A stretch of 64,000 bases of DNA from CAJQQY01 sp045104975 (GCA_045104975.1 JBGCCY010000033.1:1-64000), one strand, 5' to 3'; counted from the stretch's first letter, positions 30,516-40,408 are shown. The notes: generated from the sequence alone by a model not told the origin. Program-made: numbers and translations.

Positions 30516-30652
30516 TTAATTCATTTTACAAACTTGATATTTTTGATCGTTTGATTTTGAATATTTTGTAAATAATAAACTCCGCTGGGCCAATTTTGAA
30601 CTGGCAATTGAATATTATTTTCGCCTGTAAAAACTGAAACGGTTGTTTGAAT
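30516..30652 (-). pseudogene. Decayed fragment of a T9SS type A sorting domain
   Basis: Read on the minus strand this encodes TGENNIQLPVQNW, GVYYL, IQNQTIK and IKFVK, matching the C-terminus of the 26488-29823 metalloprotease. One A is missing from the run before the original MN-stop, so the frame ends in TGA two codons early, and no upstream part of any gene remains. It is the relic of a duplicated or deleted paralogue. Confidence 0.85.
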
Positions 30653-30772
30653 ATTTATTTCTTTTTTAGGACAATTCATTTTGGTGCAAACTAAGGAGTA
30701 GGAATTTTTAAATCAAAATGGAAAAATTTCTCTTTCTTAATCTATGTACGATGGATAATTTTAAAAGTTAAG

Positions 30773-30802
30773 TTGATCTTTTAAATAAAATAATTATCTT
30801 TA
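30773..30802 (+). promoter_or_regulatory. Candidate Bacteroidota-type promoter for the M43 protease
   Basis: TTG at 30773 and TATCTTTA at 30795 are 19 bases apart, close to the TTTG/TAnnTTTG consensus of Bacteroidota primary sigma factor, with a mismatch in the last base. It would give a leader of about 135 bases before the start codon at 30946. Confidence 0.4.
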
Positions 30803-30945
30803 TAATAGTTAAAAACTAATAAGTAAAATTCCCCATATACATCTACATAGTTTCTAAAACTTCCTTAATCGTAATTCTTCACCTTTTTTATTTAGATAAT
30901 CAGAATGCAATTAATTGCATTCTTTAACCATTCAACTAACTAATC

Positions 30946-33234
30946 ATGATTCGTTACCTACTACTTTTTACCTTATTCTTTTCTTTTTCATTCCAAGGAT
31001 TTACGCAAAGCATTGCACCAAAAGTTGAAATAGATCCAGCCATTGCTCCATTGGAAAATGATAAACAAAGATGCGGAACTCCTGAGCCTGATGAACATAC
31101 TCTTCAAAATATGATGGATATCATTTCTAATGAACAGCAACTTGCTGCTCAAAGAAATAATGTAACTGATTGTCTTCCTATGAAAATTCACATCATTCGT
31201 GAAGATGATGGTTCAGGCGGATTGTCACTTGGTGACTTGGCGATTGCCATGGCTAATTTGAATTACGTTTATTATGATGCAGATATTGAGTTTTATGTAT
31301 GTGATGGTATTAATTATGTCAACAATTCTGACTGGTATAATTTTAATGCCCAAGAAGGCGATTCCGAAACTGCTTTCTGTACACCTGTACAAGTTACCGA
31401 TGCGATAAATGTTTTCTTTATGAATTCCATTGTTACAAGTAGTGGTGTCAATGCTGCAGGGTATGCTCGTTATCCTTTTAATAGTCTTCAAGCTAATCGG
31501 ATTTTCATGATTAATAGTGTTGCAAATAATGCACCCAACAGTACATTTTCGCATGAGTTAGGACACTATTTTAATTTGGCACATACTCATAATGGAACAG
31601 AATTTGGGCCTTTAAATTCTAATGCTGAACGTGTAGTTCGAACAGGAACTGATGCCAATTGTGATACTGATGGAGATTTCCTTTGCGATACGGATGCAGA
31701 CCCTAGGTATGATAATGCCAATTTTAATTTTGGTACATGTTCTTATACAGGTTCAGAACAAGATGATTTGGGAGTAACCTATACACCTGTTTCAGCTGTT
31801 AATAATATCATGTCATATTATCCAGATCAATGTGGTGGTGTTTTTACTCCAGGTCAATTTACTCGAATTGCTGCAGGACTAGTTACAAGACAGGGGCATA
31901 CTGCTTATAATTATTCCTGTACTGCTTCAGCGGTGACTACACCAACAGGGATGACGGCAACCTTAAATGGTAGCCAGATAGATTTATCTTGGACAGATAA
32001 TGCAAGTAATGAATTAGGTTATATAATTGAACGATCTTCTACTTCAAGTACAGATGGTTTCTTACCCATCATCTATGGTGGCGTGGGGGAAGACATAACT
32101 TCTTTTACAGATACAGAGGATATTGCTAATAATACTACATATTATTATAGAGTTCGCCCTGTTGCTTCTGCTTGCGATAATTACAGTAATGTAGCATCTG
32201 TTACTACTGGATTAATTTATTGTTCACCTAGTTATTTTTCTCCTTGTACAGGAGTAAATTCTATTTTGGATGACTTTTCTATGGATGGTGATGGTGGAGC
32301 TAACGAAATAAATAACTTAAACACAGATTGTAATGCGACCAGTCATCAAATCTTTACTAATTTAAGTGCAGCCGTTACAGCAGAAAGTACCTATTCTTTT
32401 ACTGCTTGCAGAAACCTTGGTAATACTCGATTTCTTGAGATTTGGGTAGACTGGAATATTGATGGAGATTTTGACGATGCAGGTGAACAAATGTTAAATT
32501 CAACTATTTCTCCAAGTCCTTGTTATACAGGATCAATAACAGTCCCTGCTACGGCAATTTCTGGAACAACAATTATGCGTATTATCTTAGCGAATGGAGG
32601 TGCGCCTACTGCTCCTTGTGGGAGTTATAGTTTTGGAGAGGCTGAAGATTACTCTTTAGTTGTAGATGGAGTAGGAGGACTTCCAGTAGAACTTACTTCT
32701 TTTAGAGGAAATTTAAAAAATGAAGCAGTCGAACTTTCTTGGCGAACAGAATCAGAAGTAGATAATGATTTTTTTACATTGGAGAGATCTAAAGATGGAG
32801 TTAATTTTGAATCAATTGCCAAAGTAAATGGAGCTGGAACCTCAGATCGAGCACATGATTATACTCATTTTGATTATACTCCTTTTGATGGTGTAAATTA
32901 CTATCGATTGATGCAAACTGATTTTAATGGTGAATTCACTTATTCTGATATAATACAAGTATCAGTAATTTCAAAAAGCATAGTTTCTGTAAATGTTTTT
33001 CCTAATCCAGTTGGCAATGATGAATTTTCATTGATATATAATGCCGTTACAAAAGGGAAGGTGCAATATCGAATTACAGATTTAGCAGGTAAAACTATCG
33101 ATTACCAAGAAGTTCAAGTTGAAAAAGGTAAAAATAATTTCTCTATCGATATAAATAATTTAAATAGAGGAGCTTACTTTTTGCAAACAAATCAAAATAA
33201 TATTACTAAAGTGGTGAAATTTATAAGACTATAA
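30946..33234 (+). CDS. Secreted M43 (pappalysin-like) metalloprotease with FN3, GEVED and T9SS sorting domain
   Basis: 762 residues. Signal peptide (MIRYLLLFTLFFSFSFQGFTQS), then a catalytic domain with HELGHYFNLAH (H203, E204, H207, H213) and Met-turn NNIMSYYPDQC, characteristic of M43 cytophagalysin/pappalysin enzymes. An FN3 domain (about 330-425, IDLSWTDNASNELGYIIERS) and a GEVED domain (about 430-580, IWVDWNIDGDFDDAGEQ to GEAEDYSLVV) follow, with another FN3-like stretch and a type A sorting domain (VNVFPNPVGNDEFSL to KVVKFIRL). It is likely exported and hydrolyses extracellular protein. A very strong terminator follows. Confidence 0.9.
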   Translation: MIRYLLLFTLFFSFSFQGFTQSIAPKVEIDPAIAPLENDKQRCGTPEPDEHTLQNMMDIISNEQQLAAQRNNVTDCLPMKIHIIREDDGSGGLSLGDLAIAMANLNYVYYDADIEFYVCDGINYVNNSDWYNFNAQEGDSETAFCTPVQVTDAINVFFMNSIVTSSGVNAAGYARYPFNSLQANRIFMINSVANNAPNSTFSHELGHYFNLAHTHNGTEFGPLNSNAERVVRTGTDANCDTDGDFLCDTDADPRYDNANFNFGTCSYTGSEQDDLGVTYTPVSAVNNIMSYYPDQCGGVFTPGQFTRIAAGLVTRQGHTAYNYSCTASAVTTPTGMTATLNGSQIDLSWTDNASNELGYIIERSSTSSTDGFLPIIYGGVGEDITSFTDTEDIANNTTYYYRVRPVASACDNYSNVASVTTGLIYCSPSYFSPCTGVNSILDDFSMDGDGGANEINNLNTDCNATSHQIFTNLSAAVTAESTYSFTACRNLGNTRFLEIWVDWNIDGDFDDAGEQMLNSTISPSPCYTGSITVPATAISGTTIMRIILANGGAPTAPCGSYSFGEAEDYSLVVDGVGGLPVELTSFRGNLKNEAVELSWRTESEVDNDFFTLERSKDGVNFESIAKVNGAGTSDRAHDYTHFDYTPFDGVNYYRLMQTDFNGEFTYSDIIQVSVISKSIVSVNVFPNPVGNDEFSLIYNAVTKGKVQYRITDLAGKTIDYQEVQVEKGKNNFSIDINNLNRGAYFLQTNQNNITKVVKFIRL

Positions 33235-33256
33235 ATTAGCCCTCCATAAATAAAAT

Positions 33257-33300
33257 AAAAATAGAGGTTATCCATAATTATGGATAACCTCTATTTTTTT
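33257..33300 (+). terminator. Terminator with a 21-bp perfect stem
   Basis: The bases at 33257-33277 are exactly complementary to 33278-33298 (core ATAGAGGTTATCC), with no unpaired loop on paper, and the right arm runs into T's. It lies 22 bases after the protease stop codon. Confidence 0.85.
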
Positions 33301-33334
33301 TCCTAAAAAAAGAGAGCCAAGAACTAAGATTGGG
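33300..33334. repeat. 35-bp direct repeat, copy 2
   Basis: Exact copy of 30251-30285, placed directly after the protease terminator. Here the repeat continues into CATAGCCTTGACTCT, which can pair with AGAGCCAAG inside the repeat (one mismatch). The rest of the gap to 33586 shows no gene. Confidence 0.85.
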
Positions 33335-33585
33335 CATAGCCTTGACTCTACTAAACGGTTATTGGGAATACTTCTTTATTCTTTTGGTTTTATTGAAGGT
33401 AAATTTATTATGTAGTATTGACAAGTCAATACGTTTTACTTTTTGAAATATTCGTGGGAAAATTAAGGTCAGATTGGAAAATAATTATATATACTCTTCA
33501 AATATACAAAGTATTTGTAATACCCCAAAATAATTTGCAAATTCTGTTGAAGAGAATACAAATTAATCTTTTGTAGCTAATGATA

Positions 33586-34857
33586 TTAGATGGATATGCT
33601 TACATCATTCTCATTTCTAACTCTTTCAAAAAGAATAAAATAAAAGGTCAATAACATGGATACCCCTAAATAAATCATCACTAGAGTTGACCCTCCTGAA
33701 ATAATCTCATCCAAATTATACCAACCTCCAATTTGATAAATAATCCAAGAACCAATAGCTAATTTAACAACTTCAGCAGGTACAGCAAAGACATGACGAT
33801 CCATCAAAGTAGTGTATGAAAATATTGAAACAAATAAAAAGATAGAGTACCATACAATGCCAACAGCTTCCAGTTTTCCAAACTGTGTCAATAAAAAATA
33901 CATCAATAGATTGTGGAAAATTAATTGGAACCATGACCATCCTTTTAAAAAATCAGAAGGATTGGAATCATATTTTGCGCGAGTATGTACCTCTTCAATA
34001 GTGATTGGAAACTTTTCTTGCACATCTTTTGGCCGCCAACCTGTGGGCATAAACCAAACTCTAATCTTATCTGCCCAATTATTGGTTCGCCAAGCATCCT
34101 TAAAAATTTGCCAAGCATGTTGGTAATTTATCAAAACTGGATTCCAGGTATTGGCAGGTTTTAATGTGCCATAAACAGGAGGTTCCTCTGCCAATTCTTC
34201 TTGAAATGTACCAAACCATTTGTCCCAGAAAATAAATATTGCAGAGAAGTTTTTATCAATATAAATATCATTAATTGCATGATGCACTCGATGGTGAGAA
34301 GGTGTCATGAGTATATTTTCCAAAAAACCCATTCGACCTATCAGACGAGTGTGATACCAAAATTGTGCAAATAAATGTATCGGTGCAGCCACTAAAATAA
34401 TTTCGTGAGGGATTCCAATAAATGCTAAGGGAATGTATAAGAAAAAATAAATTCCAACGATAGCAGAAATTTCTTGACGCAAAGCGCAAGACAAATTAAA
34501 CTCTTCACTCGAATGATGTACGATATGTCGATTCCAAAAAATATTGATGGAATGATTAAATCGATGCGACCAATAACTTGCAAAATCAATCCCAATAAAT
34601 GTAATGACGTATAACCAAGCCTTGGATTGAATGTCAAAAATTCCAAACCTAGATTCCATCCATCCATAGGTAACTAGAACAAATGATAATCCTAATAAAT
34701 TTTTCAATGTATTGGTCATCCCTGAACTTAAACTTGAAATGGTATCCATCGCCTGATTAACTTTTTGCCCCATGATCCTAGCAGCAATTGCTTCGATAAT
34801 GACCAGAAGTACAAATCCAGGAATAGCATAGGTTAAAGCTGCTGCGTACCTTTCCAT
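33586..34857 (-). CDS. Sterol desaturase / fatty-acid hydroxylase superfamily membrane enzyme
   Basis: 423 residues with several hydrophobic segments. The di-iron histidine clusters are clear: HRFNH, HIVHHSSEEFN and, after a transmembrane stretch, HTRLIGRMGF with SHHRVHH. These are the HxxxH/HxxHH boxes of the sterol desaturase family (PF04116), O2-dependent integral-membrane oxidases acting on lipids. Extra transmembrane helices at the C-terminus (about 300-410) make it longer than a minimal ~270-residue member, like bacterial alkylglycerol monooxygenase-type proteins. The lipid substrate is unknown. The gene at 34868 ends 10 bases upstream of its start, so the two form an operon. Confidence 0.85.
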   Translation of the reverse strand: MERYAAALTYAIPGFVLLVIIEAIAARIMGQKVNQAMDTISSLSSGMTNTLKNLLGLSFVLVTYGWMESRFGIFDIQSKAWLYVITFIGIDFASYWSHRFNHSINIFWNRHIVHHSSEEFNLSCALRQEISAIVGIYFFLYIPLAFIGIPHEIILVAAPIHLFAQFWYHTRLIGRMGFLENILMTPSHHRVHHAINDIYIDKNFSAIFIFWDKWFGTFQEELAEEPPVYGTLKPANTWNPVLINYQHAWQIFKDAWRTNNWADKIRVWFMPTGWRPKDVQEKFPITIEEVHTRAKYDSNPSDFLKGWSWFQLIFHNLLMYFLLTQFGKLEAVGIVWYSIFLFVSIFSYTTLMDRHVFAVPAEVVKLAIGSWIIYQIGGWYNLDEIISGGSTLVMIYLGVSMLLTFYFILFERVRNENDVSISI

Positions 34858-34867
34858 AATATTTTTT

Positions 34868-35794
34868 TTAATTCAAAAGTTTATAAAGTAAATACAATCC
34901 TGCTATAAACATTGCAATCGTAGACCAAGAAAGATTTAATCCATTTTCATTTTTTGGTTTTGGAGGAGTTGTTTTAGAAGAAATTGGCTTTGGTTCAGGA
35001 TGTGAACTAGGAGCTTCAAAATTCTTTGCTGCGCTTTGTTCAGTTGATAGGGGAGTCGTTCTTTTTTTTCGTTCTGTGGTTCTTTCAGGTCGTTGATAAG
35101 TTGTATTTGTTGTATCAGAAGGTGCTGGTTTTTCGCTTGGGGTATTTACTGACTTTTCAGCTGCAGGAGTTGGTTCTTCTATTTTAACGAACTTTTTAAA
35201 TTTTACATGGAACATTAATTCCTCTCCTTCAGTATGATCCAATTGAACCCCTAATAATCTTTTTGCTACTCCAAAAGTGAAATTTTCCATCAGTTGATTT
35301 TCTTCATAGCGACCACTTTCATTTTCACCATAGGGCCAATATTCTACTCCATTTTCATCTGTTTTTGCATTCTTGTAAATCTCTATTTCTTCCTCAAATC
35401 TTTCTCCTGATTCCATTCGAGATCCTTCAAATGAAATCATTTTATGGCGCACTCGTTCGCCATTTTTATTCAAAAAGTAGCCATGCATATTGGTGGTACT
35501 TTGACAGAAAACACCCATGATTTCTCCACCTGGATTCAATTCATGAAGTCGATCTTCCAGGCTTCCTCCTCCTTCAATAATTGACATTAAGACATATTCG
35601 GCATCCATTGTTACGATAATATTATCATTGTAAAATCCAATATAAATCGATTTGTCTCTAGGATTTATACAACTTTCCAAGGTCGTTTCACCTGCCAATT
35701 TGTAGTACTCATGTTCCACTTTTTCAATAACTTCTTCTGCAGTTTTTACTCCTGAAGTATTTTGAATGATTAGCATTGATGCTTTCCAACCCAT
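34868..35794 (-). CDS. Conserved-type hypothetical protein with C-terminal transmembrane anchor (possibly DUF6928-like)
   Basis: The start at 35794 (MGWKASMLIIQ) is chosen over an in-frame one at 35854, giving 308 residues. The N-terminal ~200-residue domain opens with MGWKASMLII and contains YIGFYNDNIIV, MHGYFLNKNGERVRHK and FTFGVAKRLLGVQLD. The pattern is reminiscent of DUF6928, but this is from memory and weak. A Pro/Ser/Thr-rich linker (about 225-285) and a single C-terminal hydrophobic helix (WSTIAMFIAGLYLLYKLL) follow, so it is probably tail-anchored facing the cytoplasm. The 10-base spacing to the desaturase-like gene suggests a shared membrane-lipid process. Function unknown. Confidence 0.7.
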   Translation of the reverse strand: MGWKASMLIIQNTSGVKTAEEVIEKVEHEYYKLAGETTLESCINPRDKSIYIGFYNDNIIVTMDAEYVLMSIIEGGGSLEDRLHELNPGGEIMGVFCQSTTNMHGYFLNKNGERVRHKMISFEGSRMESGERFEEEIEIYKNAKTDENGVEYWPYGENESGRYEENQLMENFTFGVAKRLLGVQLDHTEGEELMFHVKFKKFVKIEEPTPAAEKSVNTPSEKPAPSDTTNTTYQRPERTTERKKRTTPLSTEQSAAKNFEAPSSHPEPKPISSKTTPPKPKNENGLNLSWSTIAMFIAGLYLLYKLLN

Positions 35795-35975
35795 GATTTT
35801 AATATTTATGTTAAAAAAAACTGCCTTAATTAGCTGAAAATACCCGAAAAACAACTTTAGGCACTAAATTTAGTAAATATATTATAGAGATTTTTTAAAA
35901 TTTTCCACAGATGAATTTGACTAAATCATTAGTTATTTTCCCCTTTCATTGGTGACTAATTCAATTTTTATAAAA

Positions 35976-38156
35976 ATGACTTATCACTCTATATTTTTCC
36001 TGTTTTTTCTTATTTCTTTCAATATAAATTTGACTGCTTTTTACTCAACTAATTCAGATAGTTTAGAAACTGTGCTGGAGTCGGGTGTTTCTGAAGAGCA
36101 AAAAATCAATGCTAGGAATAATTTAGCAGAGTATAATTTCAAATATAATGTCAATAAATCTATTGGCTTTTTAAGTGAAAATTTAAACTCTTCTAGAATT
36201 GAAGATTTTCCAAAACAAAAAGCCAGGAGTTTATATTTGATGGGGCGAGCGCATCTGTTCATTACTGATTTTGAAAAATCAATTGCTTACCTCAACCAAG
36301 CTAAAGAGTATTTTTCTCAAAATAAAAATCACAAAGAATTAGGAGATTGTTTTAAAGATTTAGGTACAATTCAATTACATCAAAATAATTATAAAGAAGC
36401 GGAGGTTTTTTATCAGGAAGGAATTAAAGCTTATGAAAAAGCTACATATAAAGCTGGTTTTGCCCATTGCAATTTGAATTTGGGAAATGTTTATATCGAG
36501 CAATTTCGATATGCTCAAGGTATTCAATATTATTATAATGCGTTGGAGATTTATGAGGAACTTAAGCTGCATCGCTACATTGGAATGGCCAATAATAATA
36601 TTGGAAATATCTATAAGGAAAATCAAAATTACGAGAAAGCCTATCAATATTATGAGAAGGCAAGTCAATCATATCAAATAGATAAAGATAGTTTACAGAT
36701 CATAAATGTTAATCTAAATATTGGTTCAACTTACTTGGACGAAGAGAATTATGACAAAGCTATTCAGATATTATACTTGGCGCTCGAGGATGCAAAAAAT
36801 ACTGGTTTCAATCATCCCATTCCTGTAATTTATAATAATATTGCAGCTTGTCATATTAACTTAGAAAATTTTGAACTCGCCGAGCAAAACAATAAACTGG
36901 GTAAACAATTCGCTACAATGAATAAAAATAGAGCGGAATTGATGAATGCAAATTTACTTGCTGCTGAAATGTATCTTCGAAAAAAAGAATATAAAAAAAG
37001 TATTCAATTGGCAAAGATTGCTTACGAAGAGGCAGACAAAAATAAACACCTTGTGGTCCTCTCTGATGCTTCAAAAATTTTATATAAAAACTATAAGGCT
37101 ATCAATCAATTTGAGAGAAGTCTTGAATATTTAGAACTCAACAAAACTTATCGAGACAGTCTTTTTAATGAAAGTAGAATGAAAATTCCATTGTCAAAAG
37201 ATTTTGAATACCAGTTGGAAAAACAAAAACGAGCGCAAATTATTCAACAAGAGAAAGACAAATTATCTTGGCAGGCAAAGTTGGATTTTCAACGATTGAT
37301 TTCAATCTTTCTAATCGTTGGTTTTTTGATTTTAGGTCTCGCTGCATTTGTCATATATAAAAATTTCAGAGCAAAAAAAATGGCAGAGGGGGAATTGGAA
37401 AAGAAAAATATGATCCTCGAAAAATATATCGAATCCAATATTCAATTGGAACAATTTGCTCACATTGCATCGCACGATTTAAAATCTCCCTTGCGAACAG
37501 TTGGAAGTTTTTCTAGTTTATTGAAGCGAAGAGCAAAAGATAAATTGAACGAGAATGAATTGGAATACCTTGATATGATTAGTAATGCCGCTAAATTAAT
37601 GTGGAATTTAGTGGATGATTTAATGACTTATTCTCAAGTCAATTCGTTGCAAATGAATTTGACCGCCAACAATGCTAATCACTTGATAGAAGAAGTTTTA
37701 GCTAATTTGAATTTCTCGATTAAAGAGAAAGAGGCAAAAATCAAGGTGGGTAATTTGCCTTCAAAAATAATGATAGATGAAACAAAGGTTAGACAAGTTT
37801 TTCAAAACTTAATAGCCAATAGTTTGAAATTTATGCCGACGGACAGGACTCCAGAAATCAGTATTAATTGTATTCCAGAAAATGGATTTTGGAAATTTAC
37901 CATTCAAGATAATGGTATCGGAATTCCAGTTGAATACCGTGAAAAGATTTTTAAGCCCTACAAACAATTGCACACCAAAGATAAATTTGAAGGAACCGGA
38001 ATGGGTTTAGCGATCTGCAAAAAAATTGTAGAGAAGCATGGTGGTGATATTTCTTTTGAAAGTGAAGAGGGGAAAGGAACTACTTTTTATTTTACTATTT
38101 CTTCGGCTTTAGGGGAGGAGAAGGGTAAAGAATTGGTGGCTGCAAATGTTGTTTAG
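35976..38156 (+). CDS. TPR-containing sensor histidine kinase
   Basis: 726 residues from ATG 35976; a TTG 27 bases earlier is less likely. Signal/anchor segment, then about seven tetratricopeptide repeats (40-400; YKEAEVFYQEGIKAYEKA, YEKAYQYYEKASQSYQ), which sit outside the cytoplasm. A transmembrane helix (about 440-460, LISIFLIVGFLILGLAAF), a coiled coil and the kinase core follow. The phospho-acceptor is in FAHIASHDLKSPLRT, the N box is VFQNLIANSLKF, and the G boxes are DNGIGIP and GTGMGLAICKK. No response regulator is adjacent. It is a paralogue of the kinase at 49737. The signal is unknown. Confidence 0.9.
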   Translation: MTYHSIFFLFFLISFNINLTAFYSTNSDSLETVLESGVSEEQKINARNNLAEYNFKYNVNKSIGFLSENLNSSRIEDFPKQKARSLYLMGRAHLFITDFEKSIAYLNQAKEYFSQNKNHKELGDCFKDLGTIQLHQNNYKEAEVFYQEGIKAYEKATYKAGFAHCNLNLGNVYIEQFRYAQGIQYYYNALEIYEELKLHRYIGMANNNIGNIYKENQNYEKAYQYYEKASQSYQIDKDSLQIINVNLNIGSTYLDEENYDKAIQILYLALEDAKNTGFNHPIPVIYNNIAACHINLENFELAEQNNKLGKQFATMNKNRAELMNANLLAAEMYLRKKEYKKSIQLAKIAYEEADKNKHLVVLSDASKILYKNYKAINQFERSLEYLELNKTYRDSLFNESRMKIPLSKDFEYQLEKQKRAQIIQQEKDKLSWQAKLDFQRLISIFLIVGFLILGLAAFVIYKNFRAKKMAEGELEKKNMILEKYIESNIQLEQFAHIASHDLKSPLRTVGSFSSLLKRRAKDKLNENELEYLDMISNAAKLMWNLVDDLMTYSQVNSLQMNLTANNANHLIEEVLANLNFSIKEKEAKIKVGNLPSKIMIDETKVRQVFQNLIANSLKFMPTDRTPEISINCIPENGFWKFTIQDNGIGIPVEYREKIFKPYKQLHTKDKFEGTGMGLAICKKIVEKHGGDISFESEEGKGTTFYFTISSALGEEKGKELVAANVV

Positions 38157-38193
38157 TTTTCTTGAAATGATGTCCTGAATTTTGTTCTGAAAT

Positions 38194-38240
38194 AAAAAAC
38201 GCCAAATGCTTCGATGGAAGGATTTGGCGTTTCTTAATTT
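38194..38240. terminator. Bidirectional terminator between convergent genes
   Basis: AACGCCAAAT (38198-38207) pairs with ATTTGGCGTT (38222-38231). An A-run on the left and T-rich sequence on the right serve both the kinase (+) and the beta-helix gene (-). Confidence 0.85.
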
Positions 38241-38255
38241 TAGGACAAAAAAATA

Positions 38256-40337
38256 TTATTTTACAAAAGCTTTAGTCGTCAACTCATTTCCATTTGAAAT
38301 AGTCAATTGATAAACTCCTCTTGGTAGTTTTGTAACATTGTGTACACGTGACATTTTTTCTGTGTTTTTATCGATGACAAAATTCATGACAAGATGTCCT
38401 TTCATATCTGTAATCAGAATATCCAAGTTACCATTAAATGAACTTTCAAAAGTAAAATTTAAATCATCTTGAACTGGATTTGGGAAAATATCTAAGGTGC
38501 CTAAAGTATTTGGTAAATTAGAAACGGACACTACTTTTTGATTTTCATAAGCTCCCATATCTACTCCATCTACTCGTGGAGATCCTTCAATATCGAGAGT
38601 TGGGGCATCTGCTTCGATTCCAGCATCAATGCATGGACTTCCATTGGCGAGGTGGTAATCTTGATCAAGAAGATCTACAAATAATGGATCTTCACCAACT
38701 AAGTCATTCATTGCTGTTAATTTATCAAACAAGCTAAGGTCGGCACTTAAGTTACCTCCATTGGAAACTAGGGTTGGTTCACCTGCTTCGATTTCATAAT
38801 CATTGCCATCTGGATTATTAAAAACTGTATTTTGTAAAGTCAATATAGAGGAGCTGGTGTCTCCTTCAATCCAATGAGATATTCCGGCACCGATAGCCGC
38901 TATATTATTTCCCAAAGTACAGTTAATAAAATCTATCGTAGCAAATATCGTATCACTTGTATTTATCGAAACTGCACCACCAATCGAATTAGCATCTAGA
39001 ACTAGATTAGCATCAAAAAGCACATTGCTAAAAACTGCATTTGCACTTCCTAGATTAATTCCACCTCCTTGCTCTATGGCATTATTATTTTGAATTTTTG
39101 AATTTTCAATTGTCAAAATAGGAATAGCTAGACTATCAATATTATCACCATTGCCAATATTAATTGCACCACCTCGTTCTCCTTCATTGAAGGAGATATC
39201 ACAGTTATTAATGTTGATAGTTGCATTAGTATTTTGAGAATAAATAGCCCCTCCAAACCTTGCTTCATTTTGAGAGAAGTTACAGTTTGTAAAATTAGAA
39301 GTAGCTCTAAATCCATTAGTTGTTGCTCCTCCAGAAGTAACTGCGGTATTACTTATGAAATCACAATCAGTAACATTAACTATTGTTTTAGAATCATAAA
39401 CTCCCATCGCTCCACCAAAGCCAGATTCGTTATTTTCAAAGGTACAATTAACAATATTAACTGGGTCAAAGGTATCATCATTTCCATTTCTAATCATTAA
39501 TGCTCCTCCTGCAGAAGAAGGAACGGAGTTAAATGAAAAAGTGCAATTAATAATACTACTAGCAGTTAGATTATTGTAAATTGCTCCACCACGATTAGCT
39601 GCAGTATTTCCTGAAAAGGTACAATCACTTATGGTTGCAGCAGCTCCTGCTAACAAATAAATTCCTCCACCTTGGCGGCCTGATGCGTTATTTTCAAAAA
39701 CACAATTCTCAATAATCACTCCCGTCGCTGTAGTTGAGCCTCTTGGATAAAGGCCACCTCCAAAATATCCATTATTTTGAGTAAACAAACAATTTCGAAT
39801 CGCTGGTGCTCCATAGGTAAATATTCCTCCTCCTCTTCTATCGTCGCCAGATGCTGCCCCAGGAGAAGTATCTCCATTTCTTACGGTAAAACCATCAACC
39901 GTAGAAGCAGTAGTAACGGTATCGGTTAACCACATGACATGTAATGAATTGTCATCTCGAAAGGTATCAAAATCATTATCTACATCATTGTCAAGATGAT
40001 CACCTGAAAGAATAGTTTCATTTGCTGCCCAATCTCTTTCTGACAACATTGTTTCTGTTCCCGCAAATCCACCGTACAATAATAAGTCATGTGGGAAGGT
40101 AAAAAAGGAAGCAGTATCAGGAGTCGCTCCTCCAGGTTTGTAGGTTCCTGCTGCGACCCAAATTTCATCTAAAGGGGCAGAATTATTAAGTGCATCACTT
40201 AAATCAGAATAGGCATTGGCCCAAGAGGTTCCATCGTTAGCTCCAGTTGCATCACTTTTTACAAAGGTTTGAGCTGTTAATACGTTTGCAAATAACATTG
40301 CAATTACTAGACTTAGGAAAGTGTAATTTTTTTTCAT
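38256..40337 (-). CDS. Right-handed beta-helix surface protein with T9SS type A sorting domain
   Basis: 693 residues. Signal peptide (MKKNYTFLSLVIAMLFANVLTAQT), then a choice-of-anchor-like opening (DGTSWANAYSDLSDAL, DEIWVAAGTYKPG). It continues as repeated coils of about 25-30 residues with GGGIF, GGAIY, NCTFxNN and NCxFxxN motifs. These are the GGAI/FxxN repeats of polymorphic-membrane-protein type parallel beta-helices. The tail (LGTLDIFPNPVQDDLNF to TTKAFVK) is a type A sorting domain. A cell-surface binding or carbohydrate-related role is plausible; no catalytic residues can be assigned. The M43 gene at 40409 lies 71 bases upstream on the same strand. Confidence 0.87.
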   Translation of the reverse strand: MKKNYTFLSLVIAMLFANVLTAQTFVKSDATGANDGTSWANAYSDLSDALNNSAPLDEIWVAAGTYKPGGATPDTASFFTFPHDLLLYGGFAGTETMLSERDWAANETILSGDHLDNDVDNDFDTFRDDNSLHVMWLTDTVTTASTVDGFTVRNGDTSPGAASGDDRRGGGIFTYGAPAIRNCLFTQNNGYFGGGLYPRGSTTATGVIIENCVFENNASGRQGGGIYLLAGAAATISDCTFSGNTAANRGGAIYNNLTASSIINCTFSFNSVPSSAGGALMIRNGNDDTFDPVNIVNCTFENNESGFGGAMGVYDSKTIVNVTDCDFISNTAVTSGGATTNGFRATSNFTNCNFSQNEARFGGAIYSQNTNATININNCDISFNEGERGGAINIGNGDNIDSLAIPILTIENSKIQNNNAIEQGGGINLGSANAVFSNVLFDANLVLDANSIGGAVSINTSDTIFATIDFINCTLGNNIAAIGAGISHWIEGDTSSSILTLQNTVFNNPDGNDYEIEAGEPTLVSNGGNLSADLSLFDKLTAMNDLVGEDPLFVDLLDQDYHLANGSPCIDAGIEADAPTLDIEGSPRVDGVDMGAYENQKVVSVSNLPNTLGTLDIFPNPVQDDLNFTFESSFNGNLDILITDMKGHLVMNFVIDKNTEKMSRVHNVTKLPRGVYQLTISNGNELTTKAFVK

Positions 40338-40408
40338 TTTTAAAAAAGGTTAATTTGGTGAATAGAAAAAATTAGAATAAGAATTGTCCGATTTTAGAAA
40401 AGTTAAAA

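Larger units (their letters stand above)
29824..30945. other. 1.1-kb AT-rich intergenic region between divergent metalloprotease genes
   Basis: No intact gene is visible. It should hold the divergent promoters of the proteases at 26488 and 30946. It also contains one copy of a 35-bp direct repeat (30251), a decayed T9SS tail on the minus strand (30516) and a possible promoter (30773). Most of the rest is low-complexity A/T sequence with frequent stops in all frames. Confidence 0.7.
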
